NCBI RefSeq assembly: GCF_030166655.1
Contig: NZ_CP126446.1
Coordinates: 2,728,001-2,792,000, forward strand
DNA from: Pontibacillus chungwhensis
Lineage (GTDB): Bacteria > Bacillota > Bacilli > Bacillales > BH030062
Length of the DNA stretch: 64,000 nucleotides
Direction: 5' to 3'
The stretch's first letter is position 1. Each line of letters starts with the position of its first letter. Positions 26,943 to 34,563 of the stretch are shown here, piece after piece. The position numbers and the translations under genes are program-made. The notes below the pieces were generated by a model. The model worked only from the letters and a program-made list of their open reading frames with translations, had not been told where the DNA came from and did not search any database.

Positions 26943-26976
26943 AAGTCGTATGTTCTACTAAAGGAACATACGACTT
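26943..26976. terminator. Bidirectional terminator between yqhG and yqzE
   Basis: A perfect 13-bp stem, AAGTCGTATGTTC / GAACATACGACTT, lies between converging genes, with an A run on the left serving the minus strand. Confidence 0.85.
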
Positions 26977-26994
26977 CTTATGCAATGGGGAACA

Positions 26995-27183
26995 TTAATG
27001 CTGTTTCTTGTTAAACATAAACTTAAGAGCAAAAGGGAGCACCCCAAACCATTTTGAGCTTAAGGCTGCTTCTTGCTGTTTCTTTTGTTCTTTTCGTTTT
27101 TTTCGTTCTTCTTCGGGTAAATCCATGTACTTCACAATTTCTTGCGTCATAAATTTTACATAGTCATTTCCTGACATAGTCAC
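26995..27183 (-). CDS. yqzE: YqzE family protein
   Basis: A 62-residue protein of the YqzE family (SGNDYVKFMTQEIVKYMDLPEEERKKRKEQKKQQ). It has a short N-terminal helix, a very basic Lys-rich middle, and a hydrophobic end (FGVLPFALKFMFNKK). In B. subtilis yqzE is near comG, as here. AGAGGTGAGTGACT precedes the ATG. Function unknown. Confidence 0.85.
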   Translation of the reverse strand: MTMSGNDYVKFMTQEIVKYMDLPEEERKKRKEQKKQQEAALSSKWFGVLPFALKFMFNKKQH

Positions 27184-27227
27184 TCACCTCTCATCGGGTG
27201 TATGTCAGTAGTATTACCGAAAAAGTC

Positions 27228-27722
27228 CTATTTTATAAGAGGTTCTACTTGATGCACGATTTCATGAATCGTGCGATCATTCGTCGTGATGGTTACGTCA
27301 GCCCATTCTTTGTAGATAGGCAGACGTTTCTCATATAAAGCCTGCCTTTTAGAATGATCCTGGTTCCAAAGGGGCCGATTAGGATCCTCTTTGAGACGCT
27401 CAATAATAGAGGCGAAATCTGTATGTAAATAAACTGTGGTACCTGATCGTTTCATAACAGAACGGTTCTCCATCGTTTCGATAATCCCACCACCTGTTGC
27501 GATTACCGCACCTTCCGTTTCTACACTTCTTAATGCCTCAGCTTCATATTCTCGGAAAGAGGATTCTCCCCCTTCAGCGAAAATCTCCGGAATCGATTTG
27601 CCGGCCCGGTCTACTATGGTCTGATCTAAATCAATGAAGGGCATTTTTAGGTGCTCAGATAGAACAATCCCAACGCTTGATTTCCCACTTCCCATAAAGC
27701 CAATTAGGTAAATGTTTACCAA
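27228..27722 (-). CDS. aroK: Shikimate kinase
   Basis: The 164-residue kinase phosphorylates shikimate with ATP. It has Walker A GFMGSGKSS (residues 8-16), the shikimate-binding DLD in PFIDLDQTIVDRAG, ESSFREYEAEAL, and the glycine-rich GGGIIE. Length matches the family. The gap to the small gene upstream is 14 bp. aroQ at 10806-11237 acts two steps earlier in the same pathway. Confidence 0.95.
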   Translation of the reverse strand: MVNIYLIGFMGSGKSSVGIVLSEHLKMPFIDLDQTIVDRAGKSIPEIFAEGGESSFREYEAEALRSVETEGAVIATGGGIIETMENRSVMKRSGTTVYLHTDFASIIERLKEDPNRPLWNQDHSKRQALYEKRLPIYKEWADVTITTNDRTIHEIVHQVEPLIK

Positions 27723-27736
27723 CTCTGTTCCTCCTT

Positions 27737-27943
27737 TTAGTGCATCGGCTGATCTAACGTAGCCTGAATTAACGTCATTAAACGAGGGGACACAGAGTTT
27801 GGATCCACCATTCCGTCTTTTTCTGTTTTCACTTGCATAAGGTCCTTTAAGATCTCTTGTTGAGCCTCCCCAAGGTCAACGCCACCTTGTTCTAGCGCAT
27901 ACTTCAACGCATATACTCGTTCATGTAATACTTCCCGGTCCAT
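27737..27943 (-). CDS. Small protein of unknown function upstream of aroK
   Basis: A 68-residue acidic protein (MDREVLHERVYALKYALEQGGVDLG...) predicted to be mainly helical. A GGAGCGGATCAT ribosome region and the 14-bp gap to aroK support it as a real, co-transcribed gene. I do not recognise its family. Confidence 0.6.
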   Translation of the reverse strand: MDREVLHERVYALKYALEQGGVDLGEAQQEILKDLMQVKTEKDGMVDPNSVSPRLMTLIQATLDQPMH

Positions 27944-28040
27944 ATGATCCGCTCCTTATTCTTGTTTCATTTATCTTATCACAAGAAACAAGGGTAACGA
28001 CAGATTCAGCTTCGAGTGTTCAAAAATCCTCTCTGCCTAA

Positions 28041-28069
28041 AAAAAGATCATCACATTGATGATCTTTTT
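28041..28069 (-). terminator. Terminator of the YolD pair
   Basis: AAAAAGATCATCA / TGATGATCTTTTT forms a 13-bp stem with a T run on the minus strand, just past the YolD-like stop. Confidence 0.88.
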
Positions 28070-28073
28070 TTAA

Positions 28074-28418
28074 TCAAACGATAAATACTTCCGTCACATC
28101 ACGTAAACGAATCGTATAGGTATGTTTTGTCGATTGATCTACAACGTTCAAACGCTTATTGATTCGATCCACACTTTTGATTTTCACTTTCTTTTGGTTG
28201 TAATCAAACCCATTATGGTATTTAATCTCCACTGTGAGATGATCGTTCCAAGCCCGGTGCAACTTAAAGTCAATTTCAGCAGCCTGGTCTTCTGCCAACA
28301 TTCCTCTTTCAACTCGTTCATCCTCTTTCCACACTTCCTTCAGCATTTTCACATGTTCCGGAAGCATCATAGAAGTCCACTTAATAGTCCCTCTATCTCG
28401 CAATCGGTCGTCAGCCAT
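28074..28418 (-). CDS. YolD-like protein
   Basis: A 114-residue YolD-family protein: DRGTIKWTSMMLPEHVKMLKEVWKED is the family hallmark, followed by a small beta domain ending TIRLRDVTEVFIV. The ATG at 28418 has GGTGGGATAAA before it. YolD-like genes in bacilli usually accompany Y-family polymerase genes (UvrX/YqjW) and are damage-inducible; here there is no polymerase gene, only the small upstream protein. Its stop-start distance to the upstream gene is minimal, so the two form an operon behind an SOS box. Confidence 0.85.
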   Translation of the reverse strand: MADDRLRDRGTIKWTSMMLPEHVKMLKEVWKEDERVERGMLAEDQAAEIDFKLHRAWNDHLTVEIKYHNGFDYNQKKVKIKSVDRINKRLNVVDQSTKHTYTIRLRDVTEVFIV

Positions 28419-28419
28419 T

Positions 28420-28632
28420 TTATCCCACCTTCTTCCGGAGAGGACCAATGGAAAGGATGCTACTCCGATTAAACTTCCTCACCTTTTTCTTGTTATAGCA
28501 ATAAGCCAAGATCCATTCTTCATCTACATTCATTATTCTGATTCTCCTTTGAGAAAGTTGACCTTCTTTCGATAAATAAATCATTTCAAGAATGCTCCGG
28601 GTTTCTTTCGCCTTTATAAGTAATCCTTCCAT
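28420..28632 (-). CDS. Small WYL-like protein, first gene of an SOS-box operon
   Basis: A 70-residue protein (LEMIYLSKEGQLSQRRIRIMNVDEEWILAYCYNKKKVRKFNRSSILSIGPL) that resembles a lone WYL/Sm-like beta-barrel; this assignment is by eye. AGGAGGGATGACAA precedes the ATG. It sits 1 bp before the YolD-like gene. Similar short proteins are found next to yolD genes, and a ligand- or nucleic-acid-binding role is possible but unproven. Confidence 0.7.
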   Translation of the reverse strand: MEGLLIKAKETRSILEMIYLSKEGQLSQRRIRIMNVDEEWILAYCYNKKKVRKFNRSSILSIGPLRKKVG

Positions 28633-28652
28633 TTGTCATCCCTCCTACATTC

Positions 28653-28673
28653 CATTATACGAACATCTGTTCT
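28653..28673 (-). promoter_or_regulatory. LexA (SOS) box overlapping a promoter
   Basis: The plus strand reads CGAACATCTGTTCT at 28660-28673, one base from the Bacillus LexA/DinR consensus CGAACRNRYGTTYG. On the minus strand a TATAAT -10 box directly abuts it (about 28654-28659), so LexA would block the promoter. The first gene starts 27 bp further on. Confidence 0.8.
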
Positions 28674-28862
28674 TATTATAACCAAAACTTCATTAAAGTT
28701 AAACGCAATTTTTCAATTTCCATTAACTGTTGGTTTTTAGAATGAAAATGTTCTTTAGAAGAAGCCAATATGTCCCCTCCCCAAAAAAGTTCAAAAAAAA
28801 GAAGGATTCCCCCTATTCTTGTCGAAACCTTAATCAAACCAGTATAGGAGGTGTTTCATGGA

Positions 28863-29855
28863 TTGAATTTTGTCACCCAGCAGTCTGAAGAGATTTTATC
28901 TAGCGCGACCAGTAAGCGTTCCTCTGATATTCACTTTTGCCCGGAAGGTGATTCGGTTCATATTTATTTCAGAATCGATGGTTATCGCACCTTTTCCTCC
29001 TCTCTCTCACGCCAGCAGTACGCGCCACTACTTTCTTACTTTAAGTTCACATCAGGTATGGACATCGGAGAAACCCTTACGCCCCAAGACGGGAAATCCC
29101 AGTATGTAAATGGCACCCATTCGTATGATCTACGCCTTTCTACTCTCCCCCTTGATGAGACAGAAAGTCTTGCCATCCGCATTCTCCCTCAAAAAGAAGA
29201 CCTGCCGCTCGAGTCTCTGTTCTTATTTCCATCACAAACGACTCATCTCAGAAAATGGATCGGCCAGCAAACCGGAATTATCCTTTTCACAGGGCCAACC
29301 GGGAGCGGGAAGACGACCACCCTCTACGCATTACTTCAAACGTTACTAAAAGAACAATCCTACCAAACCATTACCCTAGAAGACCCGATTGAGCAAAAGC
29401 TCCACGATATCTTACAAGTTCAAGTCAACGAAAAAGCAGGGATGGATTACTACGCCGGATTAAAAGCCGCCCTCCGTCATGACCCGGATATTTTAATGCT
29501 CGGAGAGATTCGAGATGAAAAGACCGCTCAGTTTGCCTTCCACGCCGCTCATACAGGTCATCTTGTTCTAACGACCCTTCATGCCAGAGATGCATATGGC
29601 ACGATTTATCGTCTATTAGAAATGGGGATCTCCAGAACGGACTTAGAGCAAACGTTAATTGCCATCGCCTCCCAACAGTTGCTTCCTATTGCAACCTCAA
29701 ACCCTCTCAGACAAAGTCGTGCTGCCATTGTTGAAATGCTTGACGGCCCCCGGTTACAAGCTGCCTTAAATGGACATTCCCCTCACGAATCCGTTTCTTA
29801 TCATTCCTTTTCTTATTTAAGGAGGAAAGCTTATGCTCTCGGATTTACTACCTAA
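28863..29855 (+). CDS. comGA: Competence pseudopilus ATPase ComGA
   Basis: The 330-residue GspE/PilB-type ATPase powers assembly of the competence pseudopilus. Walker A GPTGSGKTTT is near residue 140, the Asp box follows as ITLEDPIEQ, and the Walker B segment is ILMLGEIRDEKTA near residue 210. The TTG at 28863 is best placed after AGGAGGTG; the in-frame GTG at 28851 lies in the ribosome site and the ATG between them is out of frame. It is the first of seven comG genes. I see no clear ComK box upstream. Confidence 0.93.
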   Translation: MNFVTQQSEEILSSATSKRSSDIHFCPEGDSVHIYFRIDGYRTFSSSLSRQQYAPLLSYFKFTSGMDIGETLTPQDGKSQYVNGTHSYDLRLSTLPLDETESLAIRILPQKEDLPLESLFLFPSQTTHLRKWIGQQTGIILFTGPTGSGKTTTLYALLQTLLKEQSYQTITLEDPIEQKLHDILQVQVNEKAGMDYYAGLKAALRHDPDILMLGEIRDEKTAQFAFHAAHTGHLVLTTLHARDAYGTIYRLLEMGISRTDLEQTLIAIASQQLLPIATSNPLRQSRAAIVEMLDGPRLQAALNGHSPHESVSYHSFSYLRRKAYALGFTT

Positions 29856-30900
29856 TACACGTAGATGGGTGTCAGGAGTCCGACCTTCCTCTATTAAGAT
29901 GAAGATCCAGATTCGATTGTTACAACGACTATCTCACCTACTGAGCAGAGGATATTCTCTGCAGCACTCTCTCGAAATCTTATCTTTTGATTCAAGCTTG
30001 CACCCACCTATAAAACGGTTGAAACACCACCTGCTAGAAGGCGTATCTTTAGAAGACGCGTTAGAAGAACTCGGGTTTTCTAAATATGTCGTCTCCTTTT
30101 TGCACGTCGCGAAAATGGATAACAAAATTGAAGATGCTTTGATTAAAGGGAGTAACCTTCTCCTTAAACAACAAACTTACCAAAAGAAGTTCGTTACACT
30201 GATTCGCTATCCACTCGTATTATTTTTTCTCTTCATTGGGCTTATGGTTTTTACGAAGCAATTTCTCCTTCCTACTTTTTTGCAACTTTATGCTTCAATG
30301 AATTATGAATCCGCCAAGATTACACAACTGATCAAAGGGTTGAACCTCTTCACAAGCCTCTTGATTTGGCTCTTTCCTATAACTGCAGGTGCGGCCGGTA
30401 TCTGGATGTGGGCTAAACACAAGCTAAGACCAACACAACTCTCCCGTCTATATGAACGTCTCCCTCTCATAAGGGACATCATTACGTTACAAACCACATT
30501 TTTGTTCACCTATCACTTCGGTTGCCTTCTTCAATCAGGGGTGTCTGTAAGAAAGAGCCTTTCTCTTTTATCCACCTCTCCCCATTTTCCGATTCTTCAT
30601 TTAGAAACGAACACTCTTTATCAAGAATTAGAGAACGGAAGCTCTTTATCATCAAGCATTCGAACATGTTCATTTTTGAAAGAAGATCTGGCTACTCTGA
30701 TTCACCAGAGCCAGAATGAAGGAAAGCTCTCAGATGATTTGATCGTTTATTCAGAATGGATCATCGAGGAGATTGAACAAAAAGCAAGCAAGTTTCTCTC
30801 GTTCATACAACCTGTTATGTTCCTCTTACTCGGTATTAGTATTCTGTTTATTTACTCCTCGATCATGATGCCAATTTTTGAATGGATGAAAACGATGTAG
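29833..30900 (+). CDS. comGB: Competence pseudopilus membrane protein ComGB
   Basis: A 355-residue polytopic GspF/PilC-type platform protein with two similar GspF domains and three to four membrane segments (about residues 120-140, 165-185, 330-350). AAGGAGGAAAGCTT precedes the ATG and the gene overlaps comGA by 23 bp. It should anchor pseudopilus assembly to ComGA at the inner face of the membrane. Confidence 0.92.
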   Translation: MLSDLLPNTRRWVSGVRPSSIKMKIQIRLLQRLSHLLSRGYSLQHSLEILSFDSSLHPPIKRLKHHLLEGVSLEDALEELGFSKYVVSFLHVAKMDNKIEDALIKGSNLLLKQQTYQKKFVTLIRYPLVLFFLFIGLMVFTKQFLLPTFLQLYASMNYESAKITQLIKGLNLFTSLLIWLFPITAGAAGIWMWAKHKLRPTQLSRLYERLPLIRDIITLQTTFLFTYHFGCLLQSGVSVRKSLSLLSTSPHFPILHLETNTLYQELENGSSLSSSIRTCSFLKEDLATLIHQSQNEGKLSDDLIVYSEWIIEEIEQKASKFLSFIQPVMFLLLGISILFIYSSIMMPIFEWMKTM

Positions 30901-30915
30901 GAAAGGATGGATCTA

Positions 30916-31221
30916 ATGAAGAACCAAAAAGGGTTTACATTAATCGAAATGCTCATTGTCCTCATGATTATCTCCACCCTGCTGCTTGTGACCATACCAA
31001 ACCTCGCTTCAAATAATTCCATGGTTGAAGCCAAAGGATGCGAAGCTATGGTGAAGCTGGCTGAAACGCAGGTCCAAGCTTATAAAATTGAAAATAAAGC
31101 CATGCCAACAGATCTTGAAACTCTTGTCACAGATGGGTACCTGCAGCAATCGACTTGCCCAGGAGGAGAAACGCTTACCCTAGAGACAGACGGAACGGTT
31201 ACGCCAGGAAGTAATGAATAA
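30916..31221 (+). CDS. comGC: Major competence pseudopilin ComGC
   Basis: A 101-residue prepilin. The prepilin peptidase (ComC) site is KG-FTLIEMLIVLMII with Glu5 of the mature protein, followed by a hydrophobic helix. Two Cys (KGCEA and STCPG) probably form the intramolecular disulfide. The ATG at 30916 is preferred over 30907 by its distance to AGGAAAGGA. It builds the pseudopilus for DNA uptake. Confidence 0.93.
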   Translation: MKNQKGFTLIEMLIVLMIISTLLLVTIPNLASNNSMVEAKGCEAMVKLAETQVQAYKIENKAMPTDLETLVTDGYLQQSTCPGGETLTLETDGTVTPGSNE

Positions 31222-31654
31222 AAAGGATGAGGGTTTTACGTTGATTGAAATGATGATCACGCTAAGTATCTTCGGTGTGCTGTTAAGCTGCACAATTCTA
31301 TTAACAGACCGATTGTTCGTCAGGGCCCAGGAAGACCTCTTTTTGAAGCAGTTTTACGAGGATGTTCTCTTTATGCAGCAAGAAACGATGACGAAGCAAA
31401 AAAGGTACGAGCTTGTCTTTTTTGAATCACAAGGGGAGTATCGGATTTTTACGGAGGGGTATACAAAAGTTCTCCTATCAAGGTCTGTTCCCTCGCGTTG
31501 GTCGATTAAGATGTGGACGCTAGAAGACCCTATTGAATTTAAGTTTGACGGACAAACGGTTCACCCAGGGAAGTTTGCTTTCAAGTCTCCCCACAGCACC
31601 TTCTTGATTACATTTCCTTTTGGGAAGGCACGTTTCTATGTTACAGAACAATAA
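31214..31654 (+). CDS. comGD: Minor competence pseudopilin ComGD
   Basis: A 146-residue type IV pilin-like protein with the processing site EG-FTLIEMMITLSIFGVLLS at residues 7-26. It overlaps comGC by 8 bp. Its C-terminal domain is beta-rich. It probably forms the tip complex with ComGE, GF and GG. Confidence 0.9.
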   Translation: MNKKDEGFTLIEMMITLSIFGVLLSCTILLTDRLFVRAQEDLFLKQFYEDVLFMQQETMTKQKRYELVFFESQGEYRIFTEGYTKVLLSRSVPSRWSIKMWTLEDPIEFKFDGQTVHPGKFAFKSPHSTFLITFPFGKARFYVTEQ

Positions 31655-31976
31655 AGGATTTCTACTATTAGATGCTTTGTACAGCCTTAGTTTACTTCTC
31701 CTCCTCACTTTAACGCTATTTCCTGTTCTGCAAATTGTATTATCTAAACAATATGAGTTAGAAACAAAGCGAAACATGGCCCTCTCCCTCCATAACGAAT
31801 TAACACGGCTTAAAGACTCGTCTGCTCTCAGGGAGAAGGAGATCACTGTAAACGGAGTAAGAGGGACTATTACGTTAGAAGAGCAAGCAACTGAGTTAAT
31901 GGGATGTATAGCCTGGCAAACTCCGTCAAAAGGAGGAGAGGACCATCTTTGCTTTTATATCCCTCCTAAAAGATAG
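31638..31976 (+). CDS. comGE: Minor competence pseudopilin ComGE
   Basis: A 112-residue protein with the pilin-like start NNKG-FLLLDALYSLSLLLLL; Asp replaces the usual Glu5, as in many ComGE proteins. It overlaps comGD by 17 bp. Two Cys near the C-terminus (MGCIAW, HLCFYI) could form a disulfide. The frame opens at 31620, but the ATG at 31638 sits properly before the leader. Confidence 0.85.
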   Translation: MLQNNKGFLLLDALYSLSLLLLLTLTLFPVLQIVLSKQYELETKRNMALSLHNELTRLKDSSALREKEITVNGVRGTITLEEQATELMGCIAWQTPSKGGEDHLCFYIPPKR

Positions 31977-32508
31977 TAAAGGATTCACGATTATTGAAGC
32001 TCTCTTTGCTTTACTCATTTCCCTAACCATCACACTCTTGCTCCCAACGCTTATGCAAGTACTTACTACCACTCACCAAACAAGTTTTGTGGAGGATACT
32101 AAGATGCAGCAGTTCTTCTTGTTTATCCAAGAAGAAGTTTATAACACAGAGAAAATCCACGTGATTGAAAATGGAGTTCAGTTCGTTCATTACAGCGGGA
32201 AAGTAGTGACCATTAAACAAAGCGGGTCGAACATGATTAGACAAGTGAATGACTCTGGGCAAGAAAGACTTCTTTTTGAAGTAAAACATTTCAAAGCTCA
32301 ATCATCCTTTTCTTTCATTACCATACAGGTTGAGCTTCTAGGAGGTGAGCAGCTCGAGAAACAATTCCGACTCTATCAACAACCAACATGGGTTTACCTT
32401 CCCCCTCTTGTTAACCATCATCCTCTTCACCCTCCTCCTAATCAGTTCGTCTCTTTTGTCATTTGTGAACCGAATCCATATGACAGACAATTATATCGAA
32501 CAGCTTAA
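31945..32508 (+). CDS. comGF: Minor competence pseudopilin ComGF (non-canonical start)
   Basis: The pilin-like leader DSKG-FTIIEALFALLISLTITLLL is encoded from about 31969, but between the upstream in-frame stop (near 31911) and this leader there is no ATG, GTG, TTG or CTG. A strong AGGAGG at 31931-31936 is followed eight bases later by ATC (31945), giving 187 residues. The first conventional start, TTG 32038, would lose the leader. The C-terminus (about 50 residues) runs 164 bp into comGG and is Pro/His-rich, unlike ComGF, so a late frameshift or lost stop is possible. The start is uncertain; the gene identity is good. Confidence 0.75.
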   Translation: MFAFISLLKDSKGFTIIEALFALLISLTITLLLPTLMQVLTTTHQTSFVEDTKMQQFFLFIQEEVYNTEKIHVIENGVQFVHYSGKVVTIKQSGSNMIRQVNDSGQERLLFEVKHFKAQSSFSFITIQVELLGGEQLEKQFRLYQQPTWVYLPPLVNHHPLHPPPNQFVSFVICEPNPYDRQLYRTA

Positions 32509-32737
32509 AATTGAGACGCTCTTTCATCGTGCTCAGAACGATGTAAAAAAACATGAACCGAAAAGCGATCTTGTATTCACACAGGAGTTGTACAAATATA
32601 CAGACGGTGAAGTACAAGTCTTGTACAACCTTAGCTCAGAGGATGATCGATCGATTACGTATGAAATAAGAACTGATGAAGGATATAGCAAAATCATTAC
32701 CCAGCACTATCTGAAAAGCCAAAAAGACCCCTATTAA
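32345..32737 (+). CDS. comGG: Minor competence pseudopilin ComGG
   Basis: A 130-residue protein at the ComGG position with a prepilin-like segment QHG-FTFPLLLTIILFTLLLISSSLLSF at residues 15-40. As in B. subtilis ComGG, the Glu5 is replaced (Pro). The GTG at 32345 sits in AGGAGGTG, so the real start may be downstream or the ribosome site serves another codon. It overlaps comGF by 164 bp in another frame. It is the last comG gene. Confidence 0.75.
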   Translation: MSSSRNNSDSINNQHGFTFPLLLTIILFTLLLISSSLLSFVNRIHMTDNYIEQLKIETLFHRAQNDVKKHEPKSDLVFTQELYKYTDGEVQVLYNLSSEDDRSITYEIRTDEGYSKIITQHYLKSQKDPY

Positions 32738-32752
32738 AATAATAGGGGTTTC
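32727..32752 (+). terminator. Terminator of the comG operon
   Basis: ACCCCTATT / AATAGGGGT forms a 9-bp stem followed by T; its left arm overlaps the comGG stop codon. Confidence 0.8.
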
Positions 32753-32799
32753 ATGTATAATCTTCTTCTATTGTGGCATCATAATGGTTGTAAGGCCAT

Positions 32800-32871
32800 T
32801 GGGCTATAGCCAAGCGGTAAGGCAGCGGTTTTTGGTACCGTTACGCGCTGGTTCGAATCCAGCTAGCCCAG
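32800..32871 (+). tRNA. tRNA-Gln (UUG)
   Basis: Cloverleaf with a 7-bp acceptor TGGGCTA / TAGCCCA, anticodon loop TTTTGGT (anticodon TTG) and T-loop GTTCGAATC. CCA is not encoded. It stands alone between comG and mgsR. Confidence 0.92.
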
Positions 32872-32912
32872 TCTATGTCTAAGCTATTTCATGAGAATGA
32901 AGTGGCTTTTTC

Positions 32913-33299
32913 TTATGAAATCTTCGTTAAAGGCGCTATTTGCTTTACTTTTGTAATACTCTTCAATCCATCCTCGTTATAGCCAACTACTAATTTCTTA
33001 CCATCTGTTAAAATTGGACGTCTTAACAGTTTCGGTTCTTTCATGACTAAAGAAATGAACTCAGAAACACTTAAATCGTCCACGTCTACATTTAAGGATT
33101 TATACGTCTTTCCTCTTGTGGCAAGAATTTCATCAATGCCTTCTGTTGTAAGGCTTAAAATCTGTAAAAGTTCTTCATAAGTAGGAGTTTCTCTAAATAT
33201 GTGGCGCTCACTAAAAGGGACTTCCTGATCTTTTAACCAGGCTTTTGTTCGACGACAAGATGTACAGCTTGGGTACGTATAAAATTTCAAATCACTCAT
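32913..33299 (-). CDS. mgsR: Spx/ArsC-family stress regulator MgsR
   Basis: A 128-residue Spx/ArsC-fold protein with the redox motif CTSC (Cys12, Cys15) and KEPKLLRRPILTDGKKLVVGYNEDGL typical of the family. Its place next to comG and yqgY is that of B. subtilis mgsR (yqgZ), which modulates part of the general stress regulon by binding RNA polymerase. ArsC arsenate reductase activity is unlikely. The region before the gene holds three 11-bp direct repeats. Confidence 0.85.
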   Translation of the reverse strand: MSDLKFYTYPSCTSCRRTKAWLKDQEVPFSERHIFRETPTYEELLQILSLTTEGIDEILATRGKTYKSLNVDVDDLSVSEFISLVMKEPKLLRRPILTDGKKLVVGYNEDGLKSITKVKQIAPLTKIS

Positions 33300-33348
33300 G
33301 TGATAACCTCTCCCTTTTTTCTTTTTCTGTTTAGTTTTGTTATACCTA

Positions 33349-33381
33349 TTGTATAACCGTTGTATAACGATTGTACACTTA
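33349..33381. repeat. Three tandem 11-bp direct repeats in the mgsR/regulator gap
   Basis: TTGTATAACCG, TTGTATAACGA and TTGTACACTTA follow one another without a gap in the divergent intergenic region. The 11-bp period places them on one face of the helix, as expected for a cooperatively bound regulator. Confidence 0.7.
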
Positions 33382-33500
33382 TTTAACTTAAATTTTTTTA
33401 AAAAATTTGTACATTTATTTACAAATGATGGTTTAACCCCGCCGTAAAGCCATTTTATTCTATAATGAAAGTGGATAGCTTATAAATGGAGGGGATTTCT

Positions 33501-34190
33501 ATGGATCATACATTAAAAGTGACAAATGTTCTTGCAGACGCTACCCGATATTCAATTTATCAGTTTATAACGAAACATAACCAAGCTGTTTCTGTGACTG
33601 ATATTGCATCTGAATTTGGCATTCATCCAAATGTGGCCCGTTTGCATTTAACAAAGCTTGAGGATGTGCAACTTTTGGTTTCAAGTACTCAGAAAACAGG
33701 TAAAGGAGGTAGACCGAGTCGTCTCTATCATTTATCAGAAAACGACGTTAGCTTGCAGTTTCCATATCGGGACTACCACCTATTGGCCAGAATTGCGCTT
33801 GAATCTTTAATGGAATTGGGTATGGAAGGAGAACGAGTCCTTTATTCAACTGGTTTTAAATACGGAAAATCGTTGTTTAAACAAAGTTTCGGTAACCAAA
33901 ATCCTGAACGTTTATCTATTGAAGAGAAAATCAGCTGGTTGCAAGATTCGGCAATTATCATAGGCATGTTCCCGAATTTCGAGTATGTTAAACATAAAGA
34001 GACAATCTTTTTTTCATTATCAAATTGTCCATTTAAGGATCTCGCCAAAGAAAACCCTCAACTCGTTTGCACGATGCATGGTTTCTTTTTAGAAGGAATG
34101 ATGAGAGCTTTATTTACGAATATTCACTTAAAAGAAGTGCATAATATGATGGAAGGATGCGCTACTTGTTCTTATAAAGCAGCGTTATGA
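33501..34190 (+). CDS. SufR-like winged-helix regulator with C-terminal cysteines
   Basis: A 229-residue predicted transcription factor. An ArsR-type winged helix occupies residues 1-80 (VTDIASEFGIHPNVARLHLTKLED), then a sensor domain ends with Cys176, Cys190, Cys220 and Cys223 and His193. The CPF-x-C-TMH...GCATC layout resembles SufR-like (COG2345) regulators that carry an iron-sulfur cluster, so iron-sulfur or redox sensing is likely but inferred. The ATG at 33501 is chosen because GGAGGGG lies within the longer frame from 33486. The gene overlaps the next open frame by 4 bp, but the real yqgY start is later. Confidence 0.8.
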   Translation: MDHTLKVTNVLADATRYSIYQFITKHNQAVSVTDIASEFGIHPNVARLHLTKLEDVQLLVSSTQKTGKGGRPSRLYHLSENDVSLQFPYRDYHLLARIALESLMELGMEGERVLYSTGFKYGKSLFKQSFGNQNPERLSIEEKISWLQDSAIIIGMFPNFEYVKHKETIFFSLSNCPFKDLAKENPQLVCTMHGFFLEGMMRALFTNIHLKEVHNMMEGCATCSYKAAL

Positions 34191-34282
34191 TAGGGGTTTC
34201 ATTTCATTTATTTACAATAAAGCAAGAGTCGTTTATAATTACCATGATAAGTCACCTTTGGGATAAAGGAGGGGGATACAAT

Positions 34283-34525
34283 ATGGACCGGATGTTTCGC
34301 GTTCTCGCATTCTGGACAGGGATCTTTACGGTTATGTTCTATGTTGGCGAGATGTACGATGCTACAGTTCTATTCTTGGTGCAAACAGTCTTTTTCGTTA
34401 CATTAAGTTATTTAAAACTTTCAGAGCGCATGTATATGTACATATTTGGCGCTTATTTAACCATTTTCTTTATCGGTTTCACTTATTATTCTTCATTCTT
34501 ATTACACCCAAGTTTCGGACACTAA
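34283..34525 (+). CDS. yqgY: YqgY, DUF2626 membrane protein
   Basis: An 80-residue protein with about three membrane segments and the family start MDRMFRVLAFWTGIFTVMFYVGEM and KLSERMYMYIFGAYLT. The frame reaches back to 34187, but the ATG at 34283 follows AAAGGAGGGGGATACAAT. Function unknown. Confidence 0.88.
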   Translation: MDRMFRVLAFWTGIFTVMFYVGEMYDATVLFLVQTVFFVTLSYLKLSERMYMYIFGAYLTIFFIGFTYYSSFLLHPSFGH

Positions 34526-34556
34526 AAAAACGGCATCGCTACGATGCCGTTTTTTT
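34525..34556. terminator. Bidirectional terminator between yqgY and yqgX
   Basis: AAAAAACGGCATCG / CGATGCCGTTTTTT forms a 14-bp symmetrical hairpin with A and T runs for both strands. Confidence 0.9.
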
Positions 34557-34563
34557 ATATGTC

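Noticed and set aside
28690-28850. ComK box before comGA
   Set aside because: AT-rich stretches are present but no pair of AAAA-N5-TTTT boxes with proper spacing could be found by eye.
32913-33299. Arsenate reductase ArsC
   Set aside because: The CxxC at the N-terminus, the sequence features and the gene context fit Spx/MgsR; no ars genes are nearby.
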